Below, one piece after another: positions 16,351-25,685 of a DNA stretch of 64,000 nt. Each line of letters begins with the position of its first letter. Position 1 is the first letter of the stretch. The notes under the pieces were generated by a model. That model saw nothing but the letters and a program-made list of their open reading frames with translations. It made no database searches and was not told where the DNA came from. The stretch is taken from the NCBI GenBank assembly GCA_036384915.1, contig DASVLJ010000011.1, positions 300,743 to 364,742 of the forward strand, given 5' to 3'. Both the position numbers and the translations under genes were made by a program. This DNA is from PKWO01 sp036384915 (lineage in GTDB: Bacteria; Pseudomonadota; Gammaproteobacteria; Burkholderiales; Burkholderiaceae_D).

Positions 16351-18033
16351 TTACGGCCTGTAAACGATGCGCGCGGCAGGTTCCGCCGTACCCGCCGGCT
16401 GCCCCTTGGCATCGCGATCGGTCAGATAGCGCTTCAGGGCGTCCACGTCGGCGATGCCGGTATCGGTTCGTTCGCTGCCCTTGGTGAACATAAGGAAATG
16501 GTCGCCGCCCTGGGCGATGAAATTATTGACCGTGACGCGATAAATCTTGCCGTCTTCCAGTGCGGCACCGTCGAGCCTGATATCGGACGCGCGGCTGCCC
16601 GCAGGTGCATCCTGGTTCCAGCGGTAGCTCAAGCCTTGCGACACCTGCAGTGGGCCGCTGTGTCCGGCACCCAGGCCCTGTTCCTCGAATAATTGCCGCA
16701 GTTGCGTCCCGCTCAGGTTCATTACCACCAGCGTATTGCCGAACGGCAGTGCGGCCCGTACCTGTCCCTCGCTGACGAAACGGTTCGCGTCGGTTTCCAG
16801 ATCCTCGCGCAAGCTGCCCGAATTGACGAAGGCGATTTGCGCGCCCTGCTCCCTGGTGACTGCCAGCATGCTGTCGGCCACGAGGTCGCCCAGCGCTGTT
16901 TCGCCGGCGCGGTTCGGACGGCGCGTCACGCTGGCGGCGCCGAGGTGCGCCACCGGCTTGGCCAATTGTGCAGCACCGCGCTGCCGTACACGCTCCAGAT
17001 ACACCTGCATCGCCTCGTCGGCCGGGTAGGCGCCGGGCAGCATCACGACGTTCTTTGCCGCGACTTCGCGCACGGCGTCGCTTTGCGAGTCCACGTCCAG
17101 CCGTATCCGCGTCAGCAAATGCCCGCCCATGTCAGCTTGCGTGACGAGACGCCCGTCCACGCGGCAGGTGTATCCGGTATGCGTATGTCCGCTGACCACC
17201 AGCTTGATTTCGGGGTCGAGCCGCTTGACCAGGTCGACGATCGGCCCTTGCAGATGCCGGCAATCGGTCTGCTCCGGTGCCTCGGTGGTGTACCCGCCCT
17301 GATGGATCAACACCACGAATGCATGGATGCCTTGGGCGCGCAAGGAAGGCAGCACGCCATTGATGGCATCGGCTTCGTCGGTAAACTCCAGCCCATCCAC
17401 GCCACGGGGCGTTACCAGGAAAGCCGTATCCTTGAGCACGGCGCCGATGAAGGCGATCTTCACGCCGTGCGCCTGCTCGACGCGGTACGCCGGCAGGATG
17501 GGCTTACCGCTGTCCTTGTCGAACACATTTGCCGCAAGATAGGCGAAGTGCGCGCCGGCGAAGCTTTTCTCGAACTGGCAAGCCTTATCCGGCCGGGGCG
17601 AGACGCAACCGCCGTTTTGCTGGCGCAGCAGCTCGGCGCGCCCCGGATCGAATTCATGATTGCCGACTGCGGAAACGCGCAAGCCGAGGCCGTTCAAGGC
17701 GTCGATACTGGGCTCGTCGGCCCAGATCGACGACAGCGGCGGCGAGGCGCCGACCAAGTCGCCGCCGCCGACCAGCAGCAGTTGCCCGTCTTCCTTGCGC
17801 CATGCTTGCAAGGCCGCCGCCAACGCATCGACACCGCCGGCCTTGACCGTATGTTCCTCATGATCGTCGCTGCCGGTATGGCGATACGTGCTGGCTTCGA
17901 GATTGCCGTGGAAATCGTTGAGCGCGACGAGATGAACTTCGGCCAGCTTGTCCGGCGTGGCGCAGGCAGCCAGCAAGACGGCAAGTGCCGTCAACGCAAA
18001 CCCGCGCAGGACACTATGACAATTCAATGACAT
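16351..18033 (-). CDS. Lipoprotein 5'-nucleotidase / UshA-type metallophosphoesterase
   Basis: 560 residues starting MSLNCHSVLRG behind GGGAGAGG; the open frame continues far upstream antisense to other genes and is rejected. A lipobox LLAAC puts the lipidated Cys at residue 24. The N-terminal calcineurin-like domain has metal ligands in ALNDFHGN, GGGDLVGASP, AVGNHEFD, IHQGG and SGHTHTGY. The C-terminal domain (FVNSGSLREDL, ALPFGNTLVVMNLSG, VTVNNFIAQGGDHF) is the substrate-binding 5_nucleotid_C domain. It should hydrolyse periplasmic nucleotides or nucleotide sugars for salvage. The gene is convergent with the receptor and divergent from the antiporter. Confidence 0.92.
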   Translation of the reverse strand: MSLNCHSVLRGFALTALAVLLAACATPDKLAEVHLVALNDFHGNLEASTYRHTGSDDHEEHTVKAGGVDALAAALQAWRKEDGQLLLVGGGDLVGASPPLSSIWADEPSIDALNGLGLRVSAVGNHEFDPGRAELLRQQNGGCVSPRPDKACQFEKSFAGAHFAYLAANVFDKDSGKPILPAYRVEQAHGVKIAFIGAVLKDTAFLVTPRGVDGLEFTDEADAINGVLPSLRAQGIHAFVVLIHQGGYTTEAPEQTDCRHLQGPIVDLVKRLDPEIKLVVSGHTHTGYTCRVDGRLVTQADMGGHLLTRIRLDVDSQSDAVREVAAKNVVMLPGAYPADEAMQVYLERVRQRGAAQLAKPVAHLGAASVTRRPNRAGETALGDLVADSMLAVTREQGAQIAFVNSGSLREDLETDANRFVSEGQVRAALPFGNTLVVMNLSGTQLRQLFEEQGLGAGHSGPLQVSQGLSYRWNQDAPAGSRASDIRLDGAALEDGKIYRVTVNNFIAQGGDHFLMFTKGSERTDTGIADVDALKRYLTDRDAKGQPAGTAEPAARIVYRP

Positions 18034-18291
18034 GGCTTGCCTCTCCCAGATTGAAAAACAGCGCGATTCTTTCATACTTTGCCCACTTACGTGAAGCCGC
18101 ATCAGAACAGGCGGGGCGCTCTCCTTCATTTTCAAATGCAAGATATGGCCCTGCCATCGCACGATGAAATCGAAAAACGATGCCTCAGGCCAATTAGCCG
18201 TCAAGCAAGTTTCACGGAACTGTCTTGCAAATCTCACCTCAAATAGGAAATTCCATTTCACAAGATCAATTTTTCTGTACGGGGAGAGTGC

Positions 18292-19497
18292 ATGCCTTGG
18301 AACTTTTCCATTCCGTTTATCGCCCAGCAAGTCACCTGGAACGCCCTGCTCCTGTTCGGCGCGCTGCTGATTTTGGGCCTGATCGGGGGGCAGTTGGTGG
18401 CGCGCGTCAATTGGATACCCCGCATCACGGGCTATCTGCTGATCGGCTTTTTCCTGGGCCCGGGAGGTGCGCACCTGCTGACGGGCGACATGGCGGCCAT
18501 CATGCGCGTCTTCGCCGACGCCGCCGTCGCGTTGATGGTCTATCAACTGGGCCGCTACGTCGACATCAGCTGGTTGCTGCGGGAACGCTGGCTCTTGCTG
18601 ACCATCGTCTTTTCCGCGCTGTTCACCTTCCTCTTCGCCTGGGGCTTGCTCGAATGGTACGGCATGACGCGCAACACCGCGATGCTGACCGGCGTGTTCG
18701 CCATCGGCACTTCGCCCGCCATCATCATGGCCGTCATGAGCGATTTGCGCGCCGAGGGCCACATCACGCGCCGGCTGGCCGCCATGAGTGCGCTCAACAA
18801 TTGCCTGGCCTTGCTGGCCGCCTACATCCTGTTGCCGCTGGTGGCGTCGGAAAAATCGACGCCGCTGGCGACGCTGCTGTCGCACACTGCGTATTCGCTG
18901 GGCGGCTCTTTCCTGGTCGCCTATCTGACCTATCTGCTGTTGATGCCCCTGGCACGCTGGCTGGGCCGGCAGCGCAAGCAGCAATTCGTCCTGGTGATCG
19001 CGATGCTGGCAATGGCGCTCGGCGCCGCCTACGCCTTCCACCTGCCGGTGCTCCTGACCATGCTGGCCTTTGCCATCCTGTCGCGCAACCTGGATCACCG
19101 CTACGATTTGATGGAGCTGGAATTCGGCATCGTCGGCGAATTGTTCGTGGTGCTGATGTTCGTCAGCTTCGGCGCCACGATGGAAATCGCCCACCTGCCC
19201 AACATGATCGTGCCGGTGCTGATCGTGCTCTTCGCGCGCGCCGCGGCCATCGGCGGCACCAGCTTCGCTTTCGCGCGCCCGGCCAAGCTGAGCTGGAGGC
19301 AGGCTGGCTGGTTCAGCATAGGCAGCCTGCCTCTGACCGAATCGGGCTTCGGCTTGATCCAGATCTCCGCCATCTACCCGAGTACCACGATCGATCTCGT
19401 GCCGCTGATCGTCGGCAGCCTGTTCGTGCTCGAAGTACTCGGCCCCATCGCGACGCAGTTCGCATTGCTCAAGTCCGGCGAGGCCGGACACGTCTGA
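18292..19497 (+). CDS. Cation:proton antiporter (CPA2/KefB-like membrane domain)
   Basis: 401 residues, start ATG 18292 behind GGGGAGAG. About 11-12 membrane helices form a Na+/H+ exchanger fold. Family landmarks include the Pro-rich unwound helix region (GYLLIGFFLGPGG) and IGTSPAIIMAVMSDLRAEG near the ion site. It lacks the cytoplasmic TrkA-N domain of KefB/KefC, so it is a bare transporter module. The exchanged ion (K+ or Na+) cannot be told. It probably forms an operon with the YbdK-type ligase 12 bp downstream; that pairing suggests a thiol/osmotic or K+ stress role by analogy only. Confidence 0.88.
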   Translation: MPWNFSIPFIAQQVTWNALLLFGALLILGLIGGQLVARVNWIPRITGYLLIGFFLGPGGAHLLTGDMAAIMRVFADAAVALMVYQLGRYVDISWLLRERWLLLTIVFSALFTFLFAWGLLEWYGMTRNTAMLTGVFAIGTSPAIIMAVMSDLRAEGHITRRLAAMSALNNCLALLAAYILLPLVASEKSTPLATLLSHTAYSLGGSFLVAYLTYLLLMPLARWLGRQRKQQFVLVIAMLAMALGAAYAFHLPVLLTMLAFAILSRNLDHRYDLMELEFGIVGELFVVLMFVSFGATMEIAHLPNMIVPVLIVLFARAAAIGGTSFAFARPAKLSWRQAGWFSIGSLPLTESGFGLIQISAIYPSTTIDLVPLIVGSLFVLEVLGPIATQFALLKSGEAGHV

Positions 19498-19509
19498 GGA
19501 TATACCGCC

Positions 19510-20667
19510 ATGTCCATTCTTCCCTTCGGCAAATCGCAAGCCTTCACCATGGGTGTGGAGCTGGAACTGCAATTGCTCAACCGGCGCAATTACAACCTGG
19601 CCACCGATGCGCTCGACCTGTTGGCAGGCATCGAACCGCCGGCGCTCAAAGAACAGATCAAGCTCGAAATCACCCAGGGCATGATCGAGCTCAATTCCTC
19701 GATCCATCGTTCGGCCGACACCCTGATCGAGGAATTGAAGACCCTGCGCGACGCCATCGTTGCCGGCGCACGGCGCTTGAACATCGATGTCGCCGGGGGC
19801 GGTTCGCACCCGTTCCAGAAATGGAGCGAACAGCGCATCACGCCGCATCAGCGCTTCCATTTCCTGCAGGACCGCTACGGCTACCTGGCTAAAACCTTCA
19901 CCGTATTCGGCCAGCACATCCATATCGGCGTGGAAAGCGGCGACGACGCGGTCTATCTGACGCACGGGCTGGCGCGCTTCGTGCCGCACTTCATTGCGCT
20001 CTCGGCTGCCTCGCCCTATTACCAGGGCATCGATACCGCGTTCGATTCCGCGCGCAGCAACGTGGTCTCGGCCTTCCCCATGGCCGGCACCATGCCGGTG
20101 CTGCAGCGCTGGAGCGATTTCGAGCTTTACTACGACGAATTGAAGCACGCCGAAATCATCGCCAGCATGAAGGACTTCTATTGGGACATCCGGCCCAAAC
20201 CGGAATACGGCACGGTGGAAATCCGCGTTTGCGATACGCCGCTGACGCTGGAGCATGCCGCCATGCTGGCCGGCTATGCGCAATTGCTGGCGCGCTGGCT
20301 GCTGACGGAGCGGCCGATCGAGATCGACGAAAATTACTACATGCTTTACCAGTACAACCGTTTCGAGGCCAGCCGCTACGGGCTGCACGGCGCGCTGGCC
20401 CTGCCGCCGGCGCAGGACGGGCACCGGCGCGCCGCGCGCATGCCGATCCAGCTCGACCTGCTGGAACGGCTGCAGGATTTGCAGCGTTTCGCCCAGAACG
20501 AGATCGACCTGTTCGTGCTGCGCCGCCTCTCGCGCATGGCATATGAAAGGATCAATGACGCGGTGTGGCTGCGCCAGACTTTCGACGAGCGCGGTTCGCT
20601 GAACGAGATGGTGCGGCTGGCGGCGACGCTGTGGATGGAAGAGACGGCCTCGCCATTCTTCCGATGA
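19510..20667 (+). CDS. YbdK-family carboxylate-amine ligase (glutamate-cysteine ligase type 2 fold)
   Basis: 385 residues, start behind GAGGATA, 12 bp after the antiporter. The GCS2 fold is visible in TMGVELELQLLNRRNY, EITQGMIELNSS, GGGSHPFQKWSEQ, VFGQHIHIGVESGD and TVEIRVCDTPL. E. coli YbdK has weak gamma-glutamyl-cysteine ligase activity, so the true substrate of the family is unclear. The gene is convergent with the MotD-like gene, with only 9 bp between the stops. Confidence 0.9.
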   Translation: MSILPFGKSQAFTMGVELELQLLNRRNYNLATDALDLLAGIEPPALKEQIKLEITQGMIELNSSIHRSADTLIEELKTLRDAIVAGARRLNIDVAGGGSHPFQKWSEQRITPHQRFHFLQDRYGYLAKTFTVFGQHIHIGVESGDDAVYLTHGLARFVPHFIALSAASPYYQGIDTAFDSARSNVVSAFPMAGTMPVLQRWSDFELYYDELKHAEIIASMKDFYWDIRPKPEYGTVEIRVCDTPLTLEHAAMLAGYAQLLARWLLTERPIEIDENYYMLYQYNRFEASRYGLHGALALPPAQDGHRRAARMPIQLDLLERLQDLQRFAQNEIDLFVLRRLSRMAYERINDAVWLRQTFDERGSLNEMVRLAATLWMEETASPFFR

Positions 20668-20676
20668 TGTGATTGG

Positions 20677-21375
20677 CTAATCCTTCAATACCAGCAGGCT
20701 GACACGACGGTTTTCGCTGCGCCCTTGCTCCGTGGCGTTGCTGCTGCGCGGCTTGGTATCGGCCATGCCGGACGCTTCCAGCCGCTCGGCTGCGATGCCT
20801 CGCTCCTGCAGGGCGCGCACGATGGATGCCGCGCGCGCGGCCGACAATTCCCAATTCGAGGGAAATTGCGCGGTTTGGATCGGCACATTGTCGGTATGCC
20901 CCTCGACGATCACGCGGTTGCCGTTGCCGGCCAGGATGGCGGCGATCTTGTCGACGATGGCCGCCGCCTGCGATGCCGGCTGCGCCGTGCCGCTGGCGAA
21001 CAAGGCGCTATCCTTGACGTCGAGCAAAATGCCCTGGTCGCGCGTGACCAGCGTGACTTCACCGTCTTGCGTCAAATCGTTGAAAGTGCGCGCCAGTTCG
21101 CGCAGCAGGGCTTGCTGCCTGTCCTCGGTCCGGCTAGGTATCGCGGGCGCCGGCACCGGCTTGTGCGGACGGATACCCGGAATGATGCCGGCGCGCGGAT
21201 TGGGGATGGCCGGCACCGGTGGAGCTTCATGTTTGGGCAGCTTGGCATAGAGCGCCAGGAACAGCACGAACAATAGCGTCATAAAATCCGCGTAAGACAC
21301 CATCCAGCGGTTATTGCCGCTCCCCTCATTGGTGTCCGTCTCGTTCTGGAACGAGATGAATTCCTTGTGGTTCAT
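20677..21375 (-). CDS. MotB/MotD-like flagellar stator protein
   Basis: 232 residues; the ATG overlaps the stop of the MotA-like gene (ATGA). One N-terminal membrane helix carries the proton-binding Asp D30 in RWMVSYADFMTLLFVLF, the pattern of MotD rather than E. coli MotB. A Pro-rich linker (about 50-90) precedes a C-terminal OmpA-like peptidoglycan-binding domain with VEGHTDNVPI, NWELSAARA and SGMADTKP. With the MotA-like partner it should form an ion-driven stator that anchors to murein. No other motility gene is in the window. Confidence 0.9.
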   Translation of the reverse strand: MNHKEFISFQNETDTNEGSGNNRWMVSYADFMTLLFVLFLALYAKLPKHEAPPVPAIPNPRAGIIPGIRPHKPVPAPAIPSRTEDRQQALLRELARTFNDLTQDGEVTLVTRDQGILLDVKDSALFASGTAQPASQAAAIVDKIAAILAGNGNRVIVEGHTDNVPIQTAQFPSNWELSAARAASIVRALQERGIAAERLEASGMADTKPRSSNATEQGRSENRRVSLLVLKD

Positions 21376-22157
21376 GCTGCGCGGCGGATATCGACCACGT
21401 TGGCGGCGCGGTCGCCGGCCGCGACGAGCGTGCGCTCGACCAAGCGCGGCTGCTTGTTTTGCGCAATCATAGTCAAACCTTCGATGCGCAACTCGTCGCG
21501 CAAGGTCAGTTCGAAAATGATGGCGCGCAGCTTGGCCGCCAGCGGCAGGAACACCAGATTGGCCAGCACCAGGCCGTAGACCGTGGCAACGAAGGCGGCC
21601 GCAATGCCGGCACCAAGGTGCGAGACGTCGCCCAAGCCGCTCATCACTTGCAGCAAGCCGACCACGGAACCGAGTATGCCGACTGTGGGGGCATAAGCAC
21701 CGGCCGATTCCCACATCCTGGCTGCGTGGCGCAATCGCGCATCGCGGATCTTGACTTCGGTGACCAGGGTATCGCGGATATATTCGGGATCGTAGTTATC
21801 GACGATCATTTCCACGCCGTTTTTGAGCAGCGGATCCTCGATGGCTTCGGACAAGCCATCGAGCATCAAGGCGCCGTCGCGGTAGGCAATGCGCGACCAG
21901 CCGACGATTTCCTTGATGGCTTCTTCTCGGTCCGCCACATCCGATATGGGCGGATGCGAAATCCAGCGGAGCAGGCGCAGAGAGAGCAGGAAGTCCTTGG
22001 GCGAACTCTGTGCGATCACCGCACCCAGCGTGCCGCCGAATACGATCAGGAAGGCCCCGGGCTGGATCAACGCGCCCAACGCCGCCCCTTCCAGCACCTG
22101 TCCCGAGAAGATGGCAATCAATGCCACGCCCAAACCCAGTGCAGTCATGTAAAACAT
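21372..22157 (-). CDS. MotA/MotC-like flagellar stator protein
   Basis: 261 residues with four membrane helices: two at the N-terminus and two around residues 150-205 (GAYAPTVGILGSVVGLL and AGIAAAFVATVYGLVLANLVFLPLA). The large cytoplasmic loop between them carries the rotor-facing charged helices. This is the ion-channel partner of the MotB-like protein with which it overlaps by 4 bp. ATG 22157 and the ATG three codons later are both possible starts. The pair is a second-type stator (MotCD class) by sequence flavour; use in swarming is inference. Confidence 0.9.
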   Translation of the reverse strand: MFYMTALGLGVALIAIFSGQVLEGAALGALIQPGAFLIVFGGTLGAVIAQSSPKDFLLSLRLLRWISHPPISDVADREEAIKEIVGWSRIAYRDGALMLDGLSEAIEDPLLKNGVEMIVDNYDPEYIRDTLVTEVKIRDARLRHAARMWESAGAYAPTVGILGSVVGLLQVMSGLGDVSHLGAGIAAAFVATVYGLVLANLVFLPLAAKLRAIIFELTLRDELRIEGLTMIAQNKQPRLVERTLVAAGDRAANVVDIRRAA

Positions 22158-22394
22158 AAAGCCTCGCCCAAATCTCCCGGTGGAAATAGTGTCGCGCTCC
22201 GGCGGCCGGGATAAAGCGGCGAGCAGACCGGTTTTTCCGCTCGAGCTTGGCTTTTCACTCCTTGCCTTAAAATCAATAAAAATTAGTTACCCAGAAAAAA
22301 AGACTAAAAATTCCCATAAATATGGGATTGGCATTTGAGGCGGATTCCCGCAAGCTTGCCGCAGACCGCGTTTTGATATATTTCCTAAACCGTT

Positions 22395-22688
22395 TTGGAC
22401 CCTCGGCCCGGCCGGGGGAAGCTTGCTGATGACGATTTTCCCCGCCAACATTCCCCGCCTGGTGCCGAATTGACCAGGCTTACCAATCAGCCGGACAGCC
22501 AGGGCCGCCTGCCCGAGGCCATCGACGGCAAGCATCTGGAAGCGGCGGTCAATGAAATCGTCCACGACATGCGCTGCGGCGCCTGCGCGCCCACGATCAG
22601 CCAGACGGTGCAGATTCTCGATCTCGGCGAAGGCAAGAAAGCCGCCGTGATCGTCACCATTACCACCGCCGAAGACAAGTTTCTTTGA
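22395..22688 (+). CDS. Hypothetical protein, start uncertain
   Basis: Up to 97 codons from TTG 22395; TTG 22473 is an alternative, and neither has a Shine-Dalgarno element. The second half (HLEAAVNEIVHDMRCGACAP, then a beta-rich AAVIVTITTAED) looks like a real alpha/beta protein with one CxxC pair. I do not recognise a family. The 237 bp before it, upstream of the MotC-like gene, hold nothing I can name. Confidence 0.4.
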   Translation: MDPRPGRGKLADDDFPRQHSPPGAELTRLTNQPDSQGRLPEAIDGKHLEAAVNEIVHDMRCGACAPTISQTVQILDLGEGKKAAVIVTITTAEDKFL

Positions 22689-22706
22689 CTTCTCCGGTGG
22701 GTGACC

Positions 22707-22988
22707 CTACCTGACGCGCGCCAATCGGATCAGAATGCCGAGCGCCGTGGACACCGCCCCGGCCCATATCAGCACCGGGCTATACGGCGTCTTGCCAGCA
22801 AACTGGCTGACGCCGGTGACGGCGGCGCAAATCCCGCTGCTGGAATAGATGCAGCTCGTGGCATGGCTCAAATCGGTGCCGAACTTATGCGCCAAAGGGG
22901 CGTAGAAAGACCACCACCAATACAGTGCTGCGGCGATCAGCACGATGCCCAGAAGAATCAGGTTGCGTCCGAATTTTTTCGCGTCCAT
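22707..22988 (-). CDS. Small two-helix membrane protein of unknown function
   Basis: 93 residues from MDAKKFGRNLILLG. Hydrophobic helices at residues 9-27 and 68-88 flank a periplasmic-looking loop with two cysteines (SCIYSSSGIC) that could form a disulfide. Positive residues at both ends put both termini in the cytoplasm. No family is recognised. It ends 18 bp from the convergent hypothetical gene. Confidence 0.6.
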   Translation of the reverse strand: MDAKKFGRNLILLGIVLIAAALYWWWSFYAPLAHKFGTDLSHATSCIYSSSGICAAVTGVSQFAGKTPYSPVLIWAGAVSTALGILIRLARVR

Positions 22989-23113
22989 GCCAAGCCTTTC
23001 TTGCGGATCATTGTCGCCGCCATCGGCGGCAGGCGCAGTGTAACACTACAGAAGTGGTACAAAGCATGGTAGGCTTTTGCTATTGAACATAGCATCCGCC
23101 ATACGAGGAAATC

Positions 23114-23566
23114 ATGAAAATCAGCACCCAATTGTTTGCGGCCGGATTGGTCGCCGTAGCCCTCGCCCCATCGGCCCATGCCGTGCTGGGCGGCGCCGCC
23201 AGCACTGTGCAGGAAGACCGCATGCACATGAAGGCCGCCGTACCGGCTGAAAGCGCGAAACTCAACTACACGGTCCACGAAATGACGCTGCCCAGCGGCA
23301 CCACGGTGCGCGAATACATCGCCAACGACAAGGTCTTTGCCATCGCCTGGCGCGGCCCGACCATTCCAGACCTGAAGCAATTGATGGGTCCCTATTACGA
23401 CACCTATACCGGCGAAGCGCATGCACATCATAACGGCCGTACCCACGTCGCGATCCGGCACCCCGAATTCGTCATGCACGCGGCCGGCCACATGCGCGCT
23501 TATGCGGGCTCGGCCTATATCCCGGGGATGCTGCCTGACGGCATCAAGGCCACCGACATAAATTAA
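23114..23566 (+). CDS. Secreted DUF2844-type protein
   Basis: 150 residues with a signal peptide cleaved near residue 23 (AHA-VLGG) and an AGGAAATC ribosome site. The body, with VLGG at the mature start, TLPSGTTVREYIANDKVFAI and AWRGPTIPDL, fits the DUF2844 family, common in Burkholderiales envelopes. Family members often sit beside DUF3443 genes; none is seen here. The role is unknown. Confidence 0.75.
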   Translation: MKISTQLFAAGLVAVALAPSAHAVLGGAASTVQEDRMHMKAAVPAESAKLNYTVHEMTLPSGTTVREYIANDKVFAIAWRGPTIPDLKQLMGPYYDTYTGEAHAHHNGRTHVAIRHPEFVMHAAGHMRAYAGSAYIPGMLPDGIKATDIN

Positions 23567-23689
23567 TATTTCGACAATTTTCGTCACATTTTGTTGCAGT
23601 CCTTACAGAAATGAGCAGACCGGACCGCTCCTTGGCGCGTTATTGAAGGCAAGAGCAGTCTTGTCGTAGCACCTGAAAGGAGCAGCATC

Positions 23690-24055
23690 ATGAAAAAGTC
23701 ACTCGTCGCCCTTGCCGGCGTTCTTGCCGGCGCCGCCATGTTTGCCGCCGCAGCCCCGGCTTCGGCGCATGACCGGATCGCCTTCGGCATTTCGGTCGGC
23801 CTCCCGGTCGCGCCGGTCACGTACGTGGCTCCTCAACCCGTCTATGTTCCGGCCCCCGCGCCCGTCGTGGTCAACGAGCCTGTGATGGAAGTGGGAACTC
23901 CGGTCTACTACGGCCCCGAATGGCGCTATTACCACGGTTATCACGGCTATTGGCATCACGACTATGACCATGACTACTGGCATCACCGCGACGAAGGCTA
24001 CCGGAGCTACCATGGCTATCATGGCGACGACGGTTATCGCGGCTGGCACCGTTAG
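23690..24055 (+). CDS. Exported His/Tyr-rich protein
   Basis: 121 residues with a clear signal peptide (cleavage after SAHA, about residue 27) and an AAAGGAG site. The mature part has a Pro/Val-rich stretch, then a C-terminal half dominated by His, Tyr, Asp and Trp (HGYHGYWHHDYDHDYWHH). This composition could bind divalent metals or be surface-exposed; the function is not known. A strong terminator follows 17 bp after the stop. Confidence 0.75.
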   Translation: MKKSLVALAGVLAGAAMFAAAAPASAHDRIAFGISVGLPVAPVTYVAPQPVYVPAPAPVVVNEPVMEVGTPVYYGPEWRYYHGYHGYWHHDYDHDYWHHRDEGYRSYHGYHGDDGYRGWHR

Positions 24056-24072
24056 ACTCTAAAACATAACCC

Positions 24073-24112
24073 GCAAATCGGAAATGCCCGTCATTTCCGA
24101 TTTGCTTTTTTT
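24073..24112 (+). terminator. Strong rho-independent terminator
   Basis: A 14-bp perfect stem (GCAAATCGGAAATG and its complement) with a 5-nt loop is followed by seven T. It ends the transcript of the His/Tyr-rich protein. Confidence 0.9.
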
Positions 24113-24139
24113 GCCGGGGCTTTCTCTGGGGATTTACAC

Positions 24140-25669
24140 ATGACGCACGTGATGCGCGCAGCCTTGTCCCTGCTGTTCGTTTGCGCAGCCGCGAATCTGT
24201 CGGCGCATGCCGCCGCACCCAGGCCCCGGCCGCTGAGCGAAGAAGATGTGCATTGGATCAACCGCGTCACCTACGGCATCGACGGCCCGACCGTGGCGCG
24301 TTACCAGACACTGGGGCGCAAGGCCTTCCTCGAAGAGCAATTGCGCGCCGATGAAAGCGACCCGCCGCGATTGACGGCCGCGCTGGCGCAGCTCGATCTG
24401 CTCCACACACCCTTGTTGCAGGAGCTGCAAGACGTCGATAACGAAAACCGCCGCATCAATGGCTTGCCCAGCGAGGACGACAAGCAAGCCGCGCGCAAGC
24501 AAATGAACGACGAGGCCGGCAAGATTGCCTACGAAACCATCAAGCGCCACCTGTTACGCGCACTGTATTCGCCGGCCCAGTTGCGCGAACAGATGGTGTG
24601 GTTCTGGGACAACCACTTCAGCGTATTCCAGGGCAAGGGCAACCTGCGCTGGTCGGTGGCGGACTACGAAGAGCGGGCGATCCGGCCGCATGCCATGGGT
24701 AACTTCCGCGATCTCGTCATGGCCACGCTGAAGCACCCCGCCATGCTGGTCTATCTCGACAATGCGCAAAGCGCGGGAGGCAAGATCAACGAGAACTATG
24801 CCCGCGAATTGCTGGAGCTGCACACGCTCGGCGTCAACGGCGGCTACAGCCAGCAAGACGTGCAGGAGCTGGCACGCATCCTGACCGGCGTCGGTGTCGA
24901 TACGCAAGCCGCCGCCCCCAAGCTCAAGCCCGAATGGCAAGCGCTCTACAAGCGCGAAGGCGCGTTCGAATTCAATCCGGCGCGGCACGATTTTGGCGAC
25001 AAGGTTTTCCTCGGCCACGAGATTCGCGGCAGCGGCTGGGACGAAGTCGAGCAAGCCGTCGACATTATCGTAAGCCAGCCCGCCACGGCGCGCTTCGTCA
25101 GCACCAAGCTGGCGCTCTACTTCGTCGGCGACGACCCGCCGCCGGCCCTGGTCGAGCGCATGGCCAGGACCTTCGAAAAGAGCCATGGCGACATCGCCGC
25201 CGTACTGCGCACCATGTTCACGGCAAAGGAATTCAACGCCTCGCTCGGCACCAAGTTCAAGGACCCGATGCACTACGTGGTCTCGGCCATGCGCCTGGCC
25301 TACAACGGCAAGACCGTGGTCAACCTGAAACCGGTCAACAATTGGCTGAATGCCCTCGGCGAACCGCTATACGGCCGCCTGACGCCGGACGGCTACGGCT
25401 TGCGCGAGCGCGATTGGGCCAGCTCGGGCCAGATGTCCAAGCGCTTCGAAATCGCGCGCGCCATCGGCGGCGGCAGCGCCGGGCTGTTCGATTCCGAAGA
25501 TGGCACCCCGCCTGTGACCTTCGGCTTCCCCATGCTCTCGAACCGCCTGTTCTACGACACTGTGGATACCGCCTTGAGCCCGCTGGTACGCCAGGCGCTC
25601 GACAAGGCGTCGTCGCAGGCGGAGTGGAACGCCTTTCTGCTTGCCTCACCCGATTTCATGTATCGCTGA
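24140..25669 (+). CDS. DUF1800 family secreted protein
   Basis: 509 residues with a signal peptide to about residue 25. It belongs to DUF1800: HWINRVTYG, EQMVWFWDNHFSVF, YLDNAQSAGGKINENYARELLELHTLGVNGGYSQQDV (quoted as landmarks at about residues 205-245), then ARHDFGDKVFLG. The family almost always pairs with a DUF1501 gene, as here (16 bp downstream). The pair is periplasmic or surface-associated and of unknown chemistry; links to polysaccharide or matrix functions have been suggested for some species. Confidence 0.9.
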   Translation: MTHVMRAALSLLFVCAAANLSAHAAAPRPRPLSEEDVHWINRVTYGIDGPTVARYQTLGRKAFLEEQLRADESDPPRLTAALAQLDLLHTPLLQELQDVDNENRRINGLPSEDDKQAARKQMNDEAGKIAYETIKRHLLRALYSPAQLREQMVWFWDNHFSVFQGKGNLRWSVADYEERAIRPHAMGNFRDLVMATLKHPAMLVYLDNAQSAGGKINENYARELLELHTLGVNGGYSQQDVQELARILTGVGVDTQAAAPKLKPEWQALYKREGAFEFNPARHDFGDKVFLGHEIRGSGWDEVEQAVDIIVSQPATARFVSTKLALYFVGDDPPPALVERMARTFEKSHGDIAAVLRTMFTAKEFNASLGTKFKDPMHYVVSAMRLAYNGKTVVNLKPVNNWLNALGEPLYGRLTPDGYGLRERDWASSGQMSKRFEIARAIGGGSAGLFDSEDGTPPVTFGFPMLSNRLFYDTVDTALSPLVRQALDKASSQAEWNAFLLASPDFMYR

Positions 25670-25685
25670 GGCCCTGGAGTTCGCC

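Noticed and set aside
18034..20424. Very long minus-strand open frame continuing upstream of the nucleotidase
   Set aside because: It runs antisense through the antiporter and YbdK-type genes. The nucleotidase has a clear signal peptide and ribosome site at 18033.
20677..22157. ZorA/ZorB-type (Zorya defence) stator pair
   Set aside because: ZorA/B are MotA/B relatives, but no zorC/D/E-type genes are adjacent. The MotA-like protein lacks a long tail helix and the OmpA domain is the ordinary murein-binding type.
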